A stretch of 8,606 bases of DNA, from NCBI GenBank assembly GCA_017999075.1, contig JAGOBX010000131.1:1-8606 (forward strand), read 5' to 3'. Below, one piece after another: positions 1 to 4,119 of the stretch. Position numbers and translations under genes: made by a program. The notes below the pieces were generated by a model. That model worked only from the letters and a program-made list of their open reading frames with translations. It ran no database searches and was not told the origin of the DNA. Position 1 is the stretch's first letter. Each line of letters starts with the position of its first letter. The DNA comes from Candidatus Babelota bacterium. GTDB lineage: Bacteria; JAGOBX01.

Positions 1-1
1 A

Positions 2-76
2 TATAAAATTATTTGTAATATTATGAATTCAAAATTTTTAAAATTTTGGTTAATAAAAAGTGCAAGAAATGGTTAA
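2..76 (+). CDS. Possible C-terminal tail of an upstream gene (partial)
   Basis: One + strand frame is open from the window edge to a TAA at 74-76 and would encode the last 24 residues of a protein (ending KSARNG). The other two + frames stop within the first 26 bases. The only supporting context is position: each complete segment here has a gene ending shortly before a palindromic site, and this tail ends 15 bases before the entering arm of site S1. The peptide is too short to recognise, and an open stretch of this length can occur by chance in AT-rich DNA. Confidence 0.35.
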   Translation, partial: YKIICNIMNSKFLKFWLIKSARNG

Positions 77-90
77 GAATAAATAAAATC

Positions 91-190
91 CGTCGTCTAT
101 CTTATGACTGCCGTTCGCGCTGCGCGCGACCTACGGACAGTCGCCTGCGGCGACCGTCGGCAGTCATTATCCGATATATGACAGTGTTTT
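91..190 (+). repeat. Cloverleaf palindromic site S1 (putative cassette recombination site)
   Basis: In order: C91 and entering arm GTCGTCTATC (92-101); 2-nt spacer TT; stem ATGACTGCCG (104-113); head (114-157) with hairpins TCGCGC-TGC-GCGCGA (115-129), a minimal CC-TAC-GG, and GTCGCC-TGC-GGCGAC (140-154); returning stem CGGCAGTCAT (158-167); 5-nt spacer TATCC (168-172); leaving arm GATATATGAC (173-182) followed by A183 and GTGTTTT. The partner of the entering arm lies left of the window. The leaving arm pairs with the arm entering S2. The head starts TTCGCG and has a CCTACGG centre, as in S3 (family A). It is sharply GC-rich against AT-rich surroundings. Confidence 0.9.
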
Positions 191-211
191 AAGAAAAAAT
201 GCAATAAACTG

Positions 212-240
212 TTGACATAACAACAATATCGTTGTATAGT
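212..240 (+). promoter_or_regulatory. Sigma70-type promoter of the toxin-antitoxin operon
   Basis: TTGACA (212-217, perfect -35) is followed after exactly 17 bp by TATAGT (235-240), a good -10. Transcription would begin near 247-248, at the ATG of the toxin. This is the only segment in which a strong vegetative promoter lies right at the gene, as is common for toxin-antitoxin cassettes that must be expressed wherever they land. Confidence 0.8.
220..235 (+). promoter_or_regulatory. Imperfect palindrome between -35 and -10, probable antitoxin operator
   Basis: ACAACAATATCGTTGT has 5-bp outer arms ACAAC/GTTGT and a symmetric ATAT centre, with one mismatched pair (A225/C230). It fills the spacer of the promoter at 212-240 and overlaps its -10. 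HigA/XRE antitoxins typically repress their own operon by binding such a palindrome, so autoregulation by the 619-906 product is the likely role. Confidence 0.6.
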
Positions 241-247
241 GCTGGTT

Positions 248-622
248 ATGGATGAAAAGGAATTTTCGGTATGCTTTTATTCAAAAGCAAACAACCAAAC
301 ACCAGTTGAAATATTTTTAGATTCGTTGAATACTAAAGAACAACAAAAAATAGTTGCTCATATTAAATTATTAGAAAAATACGGAAACAAGTTAGAAAGA
401 CCATATAGTGCATATTTACGTGATAAAATTTATGAACTTCGGATAAAGGTTTCACGAAATCAATATAGAATTTTTTATTTTTTCTATTTAGATAAGAAAA
501 TAATTTTAACAAATGCAATGATAAAAAAGACAGATGAAATTCCAATACAAGAAATCGAAAAAGCGGTATCTTATATGAATGATTTTATTACTCGATATAA
601 ACGAGGTGATATTAAATTATGA
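248..622 (+). CDS. RelE/HigB-like toxin, phage Gp49-like family
   Basis: A 124-residue protein of the Gp49-like branch (DUF891) of the RelE/ParE toxin superfamily. The family signature is visible: a basic helical N-terminal half (KEQQKIVAHIKLLEKYG), then a strand segment IYELRIK, QYRIFYFFY (about residues 73-81) and the C-terminal ILTNAMIKKTDEIPIQEIEKA, matching the usual R-I-x-Y ... F-x-K-K-T-x-x-x-P ... E-I-x-x-A pattern. Members generally act as ribosome-dependent mRNA endonucleases. I choose ATG 248 rather than the in-frame GTG 239, because GTG 239 lies inside the -10 box and could not be on the mRNA. The message would then be leaderless or nearly so. The stop overlaps the antitoxin start as ATGA (619-622), giving the toxin-first order typical of higBA operons. 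Activity is inferred from the family. Confidence 0.85.
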   Translation: MDEKEFSVCFYSKANNQTPVEIFLDSLNTKEQQKIVAHIKLLEKYGNKLERPYSAYLRDKIYELRIKVSRNQYRIFYFFYLDKKIILTNAMIKKTDEIPIQEIEKAVSYMNDFITRYKRGDIKL

Positions 623-906
623 AAACATTAAAACAGTATATCACTGAAAAAGAAAAAAAAAGCCCAGGTTATAAAAAAGAAATAGAACGTGAATTTATAA
701 AAGCAGAGATATTTTATTTATTGCGCAAAACACGAGAAAAACATCAAATATCGCAAATAGAATTAGCACAGAAATGTCGTTTATCTCAGCAAGCTATTTC
801 GAAAATTGAAAATGCTAAAGATGATCATATTTCTCTGCACACATTAAATAAATATGTTAGTGCGTTGGGATATAGATTAAATTTTGCATTAGAACCTGCG
901 TTATGA
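619..906 (+). CDS. HigA-like XRE-family antitoxin
   Basis: A 95-residue protein with a lambda-repressor-type helix-turn-helix (HTH_3) at about residues 33-72: a first helix LLRKTREKHQ, then SQIELAQKCRLSQQAISKIEN containing the turn and recognition helix, then a helical HTLNKYVSALGYRLNFAL tail. It starts inside the toxin stop codon (ATGA), so the two are translationally coupled. In HigBA systems this protein neutralises the toxin and represses the shared promoter; the palindrome at 220-235 is the probable target. The basic N-terminal extension (residues 1-30) may contact the toxin. The last base of the stop codon (A906) is also the first base of the cassette's 3' inverted-repeat arm, so gene and mobile boundary abut exactly. 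Confidence 0.87.
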   Translation: MKTLKQYITEKEKKSPGYKKEIEREFIKAEIFYLLRKTREKHQISQIELAQKCRLSQQAISKIENAKDDHISLHTLNKYVSALGYRLNFALEPAL

Positions 907-1013
907 AAACACCGTCATATATCTCGGAGTCTGCGCTCGCCGCTGCGCGGCGGCCTTGCGGTCAGACTGCTGCGCAGTCCGACGCAGACTCCTGTCCGAT
1001 AACCGATATTTTT
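906..1013 (+). repeat. Cloverleaf palindromic site S2
   Basis: Entering arm AAAACAC-C913-GTCATATATC (906-923); spacer TC; stem GGAGTCTGCG (926-935); head (936-982) starting CTC and ending CGA, with hairpins CGCCGC-TGC-GCGGCG (938-952), a short GGCCTTGCGGTCA (952-964) and GACTGC-TGC-GCAGTC (965-979); returning stem CGCAGACTCC (983-992); spacer TGTCC (993-997); leaving arm GATAACCGAT (998-1007), then A1008 and TTTTT. The entering arm pairs with 173-190 and the leaving arm with 1774-1789. The CTC...GGC...GTCA...CGA head defines family B, shared with S4-S6. Confidence 0.9.
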
Positions 1014-1866
1014 ATTAAAGGGAAAAATATGGTGCAAATTATTTATTTTTTTATTACATTATTTCTAATATTTAGTAATTCATCTAATGCTTCAATATTA
1101 GGAATGGAGTATAAGGAAATAATATTTAATCAAAACGATACAACTATTGACGCAATATGGGCAGATAATTTAAAAATTACTCAAAGTGGACTTGAAAGTC
1201 CAAAATTAGAATCATTAATGAGTATTGAGACATGGATTAAAATTAATAAAATGTCCGCAGGTTATGCTTGGCGCCCACCTGAAAATTCTAATATTAGACT
1301 ATTTATTGATGGCATAGGTTCAGAGACATTTCCATTACAAGTTTATGTAAGATTTGGCTGTGATGGTAAACACTGGTCAACATGGTATAAAATGAATATA
1401 GATTTTAACTATAAATTTTTTAGGAAAAAAGCCAAGTGGATTTTTTCCTATGAACTTAGAATTCCCAAAGATAAACAAGAAAATGAATATTCAAAATTAT
1501 TTAGTGAATGGGGACAAACAGATGTAGCCTGGTCATCTGATGAAAATGCTTTTTGTGAATATTTGATAAATAAAAAGCCAGATTTTTTTAGAGACAATTT
1601 TCCATTTATCGGGTATTTACAGTTTCTTTTTGAAAGTTCTTCTTTAAAAGAAAAAATAATAATAAAATCTATAAGTATTGAATCGGCTTACGGGGTTGGC
1701 GGTATGCATTCAAAACCTAAAGAAGGATATATACCTGATTATAATAGCAAATGGCACTTAAATATTGGCAAATAAAAACATCGGTTATCTTAGACCTGCC
1801 GTTCGCGCCGCAAGCGTCGCGACCCTACGGGACACCGCGCAAGCGCGGCGTCGGCAGGTCTTATCC
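998..1866 (+). mobile_element. Putative cassette 2: secreted protein of unknown function
   Basis: Terminal arms 998-1013 and 1774-1789 are inverted repeats matching at 15 of 16 positions, the mismatch again being A (1008) opposite C (1779) at pair 11. A single gene fills the segment: its start lies 15 bp after the 5' arm, and its TAA (1773-1775) overlaps the first two bases of the 3' arm. No promoter is evident between arm and gene, so expression probably depends on transcription entering from upstream, as for most integron cassettes. Confidence 0.68.
1029..1775 (+). CDS. Secreted or lipid-anchored-like protein, unknown function
   Basis: I do not recognise this 248-residue protein. It opens with a signal peptide: MVQ, a hydrophobic core IIYFFITLFLIF (residues 4-15), and a polar SNSSNAS stretch with likely cleavage near residues 20-22. 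There is no lipobox cysteine. The mature part is rich in aromatic and beta-type segments (IRLFIDGIG, LQVYVRFGCDGKHWSTWYKM, KWIFSYELRIP), suggesting an extracellular beta-sandwich. It has two cysteines and no transmembrane helix after the signal. The frame is open upstream to 903, but I start at ATG 1029: it has AAAGGG at 1017-1022, it begins the signal peptide, and the upstream 42 codons lie entirely in site S2. It is the sole gene of its segment. Confidence 0.75.
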   Translation: MVQIIYFFITLFLIFSNSSNASILGMEYKEIIFNQNDTTIDAIWADNLKITQSGLESPKLESLMSIETWIKINKMSAGYAWRPPENSNIRLFIDGIGSETFPLQVYVRFGCDGKHWSTWYKMNIDFNYKFFRKKAKWIFSYELRIPKDKQENEYSKLFSEWGQTDVAWSSDENAFCEYLINKKPDFFRDNFPFIGYLQFLFESSSLKEKIIIKSISIESAYGVGGMHSKPKEGYIPDYNSKWHLNIGK

Positions 1867-1886
1867 GATAACTGCCATTTTTAAAA
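1774..1886 (+). repeat. Cloverleaf palindromic site S3
   Basis: Entering arm AAAAA-C1779-ATCGGTTATC (1774-1789); spacer TT; stem AGACCTGCCG (1792-1801); head (1802-1851) with an imperfect hairpin TCGCGCCGC/GCGTCGCGA, a three-pair CCC-TAC-GGG, and CCGCGC-AA-GCGCGG; returning stem CGGCAGGTCT (1852-1861); spacer TATCC (1862-1866); leaving arm GATAACTGCC (1867-1876), then A1877 and TTTTTAAA. The head resembles S1 in its TTCGCG start and CCTACGG centre, but its outer stem differs and is still fully paired. The arms pair with 998-1013 on the left and 3581-3599 on the right. Confidence 0.92.
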
Positions 1887-1896
1887 AGAGAAAAAT

Positions 1897-2781
1897 ATGA
1901 TTATAGATTCACACACTCATTTATTTGATGTATTCACAGGACATAAAATTAAAAAAGGAATAGTTAATTATCCTTTAGGCATAACAATGCTGTTAGAATG
2001 GTTGGGATATAAAAAAGGAAATAATAATAAAACTCCGAATAAAATCATTCGATATTTAGCATTATATGATAATTTAAAACGTTCCCAATGCGGAACAATA
2101 GAAAATTTAGTTTTTTATATGTCTGAAAATAAAATTCAAAAATCATTAGTTTGGGCGATTGAACCATTTGTGAAAACAAAAGGACTAATTGAAATATATA
2201 AAGATAATAATAATTTATTGCCAATAGCCTCAATTAACTTATTTAATAATCCTGATATTGATATTGTTAATGAATTTAAAAAAAATATTTCGGATAAAGT
2301 ATTTGGATTAAAGATACATCCAATAATTCAAAATATTCATCCGGCATCCGAAATATTTTTAAATGTTTTAGAAGAATATGCAATTTATAAAAAACCTGTT
2401 TTTTTACACACCGGGTCAAGCTCGGTTGTATTTAGAGAATATAATAATTATGAATATGGTTCAATATATAATTTTGAAAAAGCGGTTAAAACATTTCCGA
2501 ATATTCAATTTATATTTGGACATATGGGTAATAATACGCCTTTGGAGGCAATTGATTTAGCAAAAAAATATTCTAATATAATTCTCGAAACAAGTTATCA
2601 AAACAATAAAATAATCAAAATTGCTATAGATAATATAGGTATTGAACGAATAATATTTGGCTCTGATTTTCCGTATTCAAGACAATATTATGCTTTGAAA
2701 GAAATTTTTAAATTAAAAATTTCTTACGATAATTTAGAAAAAATATTATTTAAAAATATAAAAAGAATTATTAACATTTAA
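1897..2781 (+). CDS. Metal-dependent hydrolase, amidohydrolase-2 / TatD-like TIM barrel
   Basis: A 294-residue protein with the ligand set of the amidohydrolase superfamily: D4-S-H6-T-H8 after strand 1, HP at 141-142 following GLK, H171 in PVFLHTG, H209 in FIFGHMGNN and D257 in IIFGSDFPYS. These lie on successive barrel strands and would bind one or two divalent metals and activate water; D257 is the usual general base. Length and the G-S-D-x-P-[YF] ending match Amidohydro_2 (PF04909) members acting on C-N, C-O or C-C bonds, but the substrate cannot be read from sequence. There is no signal peptide, so it is cytoplasmic. A weak AGAGA precedes the start. It is adjacent (1 bp) to a formyltransferase, so the pair may modify or demodify the same small molecule; that is inference. 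Confidence 0.85.
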   Translation: MIIDSHTHLFDVFTGHKIKKGIVNYPLGITMLLEWLGYKKGNNNKTPNKIIRYLALYDNLKRSQCGTIENLVFYMSENKIQKSLVWAIEPFVKTKGLIEIYKDNNNLLPIASINLFNNPDIDIVNEFKKNISDKVFGLKIHPIIQNIHPASEIFLNVLEEYAIYKKPVFLHTGSSSVVFREYNNYEYGSIYNFEKAVKTFPNIQFIFGHMGNNTPLEAIDLAKKYSNIILETSYQNNKIIKIAIDNIGIERIIFGSDFPYSRQYYALKEIFKLKISYDNLEKILFKNIKRIINI

Positions 2782-2782
2782 A

Positions 2783-3664
2783 ATGAAAAAAATTGTAATA
2801 TTGACATTTGAAAGTTTGGGTTCTGGATATTTAATTTATCATATTATGAATAGTAAATATCAGAAATATATTGATCAAATAATTATTAGTAAAAAATCAA
2901 AGCCGTTAAATTATGTATTTGCATATTTACAAAAATTTCATTTTAAAATTTTCATTTTAAAAATATTCGAATTTTTTTCTTTTAAAATTTTCAATTTATT
3001 GTATTTAGTTACAAAAAAAAAAATAGGAATTCCAAGTATAAAACAAATGTGTAAAGAAAATAATATTTTTTTTTGTTATGAAAATAATATTAATTCTAAG
3101 TTTAATATAAATATATTTCAGACAAAAAAAGAAACAGTTTATTTGTCTATTTATTTTGATCAAATTATTAAGAAGGAATTATTGCAAAGTATGGGCGGAA
3201 ATTGTTATAATATACACCCCGCATTGTTGCCTAATTATGGAGGACCAATTCCGACTTTTTGGATGTTATTTAATAAAGAAAGTGAATGTGGAATTACATT
3301 ACATAAAATTGATACGAATATTGATGAAGGGATAATTTATTATCAACAGAAATTTAAAATAACTCCAAATGATAGTGTTCAATCTCTTTATTTAAAATCT
3401 ACATGTAAAGCAACGAATATTTTGTATAAATTTTTAGACGATATACTTTCATCACAAAATGAAATTAAATCAATTGAAAACGAATATAAGAAATCATATT
3501 ATACATTCCCATTGAAAGATATGAATATAAATCATATTAAATTATTATCATGGAAATATTTTTTTTCATGGGTAAAGAATTTTAAAAACGGCAGTTATCT
3601 TGACCTTTTACCTCGCACCGCAAGCGGTGCGGCGGCTTTGCCGTCATCGCTTCGCGACGAGTAA
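2783..3664 (+). CDS. Formyltransferase-family protein with site-encoded C-terminus
   Basis: A 293-residue protein with a formyl_trans_N (PF00551) core. Visible are the catalytic Asn-His in YNIHPALLPNYGG (N143, H145) and GITLHKIDTNIDEGIIYYQ with the catalytic Asp D181, seven residues after H174, as in the G-V-T-x-H...D-x-G family pattern. Such enzymes transfer a formyl group from N10-formyltetrahydrofolate to an amine. A sugar-nucleotide N-formyltransferase for surface polysaccharide is a reasonable guess; Met-tRNA formyltransferase is less likely given the divergent N-terminus, the missing OB-fold domain and the location. The start is 1 bp after the upstream TAA and lacks a Shine-Dalgarno, so it is probably translated by coupling. 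Oddity: residues 267-293 are encoded by the cassette arm, the S4 stem and head, and the TAA (3662-3664) lies in the returning stem. The native end may be lost or tolerant. Confidence 0.8.
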   Translation: MKKIVILTFESLGSGYLIYHIMNSKYQKYIDQIIISKKSKPLNYVFAYLQKFHFKIFILKIFEFFSFKIFNLLYLVTKKKIGIPSIKQMCKENNIFFCYENNINSKFNINIFQTKKETVYLSIYFDQIIKKELLQSMGGNCYNIHPALLPNYGGPIPTFWMLFNKESECGITLHKIDTNIDEGIIYYQQKFKITPNDSVQSLYLKSTCKATNILYKFLDDILSSQNEIKSIENEYKKSYYTFPLKDMNINHIKLLSWKYFFSWVKNFKNGSYLDLLPRTASGAAALPSSLRDE

Positions 3665-3693
3665 AAGGTCTATCCGATAGACGCAATGCAATC
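3581..3693 (+). repeat. Cloverleaf palindromic site S4
   Basis: Entering arm TTTAAAAA-C3589-GGCAGTTATC (3581-3599); spacer TT; stem GACCTTTTAC (3602-3611); head (3612-3660) CTC...CGA with hairpins GCACCGC-AA-GCGGTGC, CGGC-TTT-GCCG and TCGC-TTC-GCGA; returning stem GTAAAAGGTC (3661-3670); spacer TATCC (3671-3675); leaving arm GATAGACGCA (3676-3685), then A3686 and TGCAATC. The entering arm pairs with 1867-1885 and the leaving arm with 6377-6394. Family B head. The site is translated as the tail of the formyltransferase. Confidence 0.92.
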
Positions 3694-3903
3694 TCAACGA
3701 AAGCGGCTACGATTTTCTTTAAAACTCGCAACTAAAACTATTGACAAATAAAGCACTTACAATATTTTTTGAAAAATCCCTAAAGTTTTTTTGAGATTCA
3801 GACGATATATAAGACAGTTTGTGAAATTTATATTGAGGTGATTATAGAAATAATCATTTAATTAAAATCTAATTCGACTTAAAAATGTCGATACATAATT
3901 AAA
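3694..3903 (+). other. Upstream part of the non-coding region before the flagellin
   Basis: I see no gene here on either strand. It contains the sigma28-like promoter listed separately, a weaker sigma70-like candidate TTGACA (3741-3746) with TATTTT (3763-3768) at 16 bp, a GAGGTGA (3836-3842) not followed by a start codon, and a small hairpin TGATTA/TAATCA around 3839-3856. Together with the structured leader (3904-4040) it makes up the 420-bp gap before the flagellin start. Confidence 0.5.
3781..3808 (+). promoter_or_regulatory. Sigma28 (FliA/SigD)-type flagellar promoter
   Basis: TAAAGTTT (3781-3788) is a full match to the enterobacterial sigma28 -35 consensus. After 12 bp comes GACGATAT (3801-3808), which differs at one base from the SigD -10 GCCGATAT and at two from GCCGATAA. 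The TAAA-to--10 gap of 16 bp fits the 14-16 bp allowed for SigD. It lies upstream of a flagellin, which is exactly where this class of late flagellar promoter is expected. Transcription would start near 3815, leaving an untranslated leader of about 300 nt. Confidence 0.72.
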
Positions 3904-4040
3904 CCTTGAGTTGAAAACTGGCACTTTTCTAAAGTCCAAGGTAAAACACACGCTTCCGAATTTAAGTTCGGGGCGTAAGCTTTTACGCTTTGGACTTCGG
4001 TATGCCAGTACCTCAACTCAGGGCGTTGAGTTTACGCCCT
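3904..4040 (+). promoter_or_regulatory. Structured leader RNA of the flagellin, possible switch
   Basis: Nested pairings: P1 CCTTGAGTTG (3904-3913) with CAACTCAGGG (4014-4023, one G-U pair); P2 ACTGGCA (3917-3923) with TGCCAGT (4003-4009); P3 AAGTCCAA (3932-3939) with TTGGACTT (3990-3997); inside them P4 3950-3976 (ACGC..CCGAA/TTCGG..GCGT) and P5 GCGTAA/TTACGC (3973-3988), which compete for 3973-3976. A hairpin AGGGCGT/ACGCCCT (4020-4040) overlaps the 3' strand of P1, so the two compete. The 5' strand of P1 (3904-3912) is also fully complementary to AACTCAAGG (4095-4103) just before the flagellin ribosome site. I cannot match it to a named RNA family. Confidence 0.65.
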
Positions 4041-4100
4041 TTGCACTTTCAGAAAACAACTCAAAAAAAATAGCGTAAATTCAACATTTAAAATAACTCA

Positions 4101-4112
4101 AGGATGAGGTGA
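4101..4112 (+). promoter_or_regulatory. Flagellin ribosome-binding region
   Basis: AGGATGAGGTGA contains a strong GAGGTGA (4106-4112) 7 nt before ATG 4120. It abuts AACTCAAGG (4095-4103), which can pair with the leader at 3904-3912, so leader folding could change access to this site. Confidence 0.7.
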
Positions 4113-4119
4113 TTTTTAA

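Larger units (their letters stand above)
173..997 (+). mobile_element. Putative cassette 1: toxin-antitoxin module
   Basis: The segment is bounded by the arm leaving S1 (173-190) and the arm entering S2 (906-923). These are inverted repeats matching at 17 of 18 positions; the single mismatch is A183 opposite C913 at pair 11. I place the cassette limits just 5' of the GATA arm and at the end of the S2 right spacer, which assumes exchange at the spacer/arm junction. Cargo is a RelE/Gp49-type toxin and a HigA-type antitoxin with their own promoter. The entering arm begins on the last base of the antitoxin stop codon, so almost no non-essential DNA is carried. Mobility is inferred from structure only. 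Confidence 0.7.
1867..3675 (+). mobile_element. Putative cassette 3: hydrolase plus formyltransferase
   Basis: This segment has the longest terminal match: 1867-1885 against 3581-3599 pairs at 18 of 19 positions, mismatch A1877 opposite C3589 at pair 11. It carries two genes separated by one base. The first starts 11 bp after the 5' arm with no visible promoter. The second runs through the 3' arm and the S4 head and stops in the S4 stem. Confidence 0.7.

Noticed and set aside
98-172. Sites as simple intrinsic terminators
   Set aside because: No U-tract follows the outer stems, and S4 lies within a coding frame. The hairpins may slow transcription but do not look built for that.
239-247. GTG 239 as the toxin start
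   Set aside because: It falls within the -10 box TATAGT (235-240), so it would not be on the transcript. ATG 248 lies at the expected transcript start.
903-1028. In-frame extension of the secreted protein back to ATG 903, overlapping the antitoxin stop
   Set aside because: These 42 codons are the S2 site read as protein and have no ribosome site suited to that start. ATG 1029 has AAAGGG upstream and begins a proper signal peptide.
2783-3664. Methionyl-tRNA formyltransferase (fmt)
   Set aside because: Only the catalytic core motifs are shared. The usual C-terminal OB-fold domain and the housekeeping context (def, peptide deformylase) are missing.
3741-3768. Sigma70 promoter for the flagellin (TTGACA, TATTTT)
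   Set aside because: The -10 is weak and the spacing is 16 bp. The sigma28-type match 40 bp downstream is stronger and fits a flagellin, so I keep this only as a secondary possibility.
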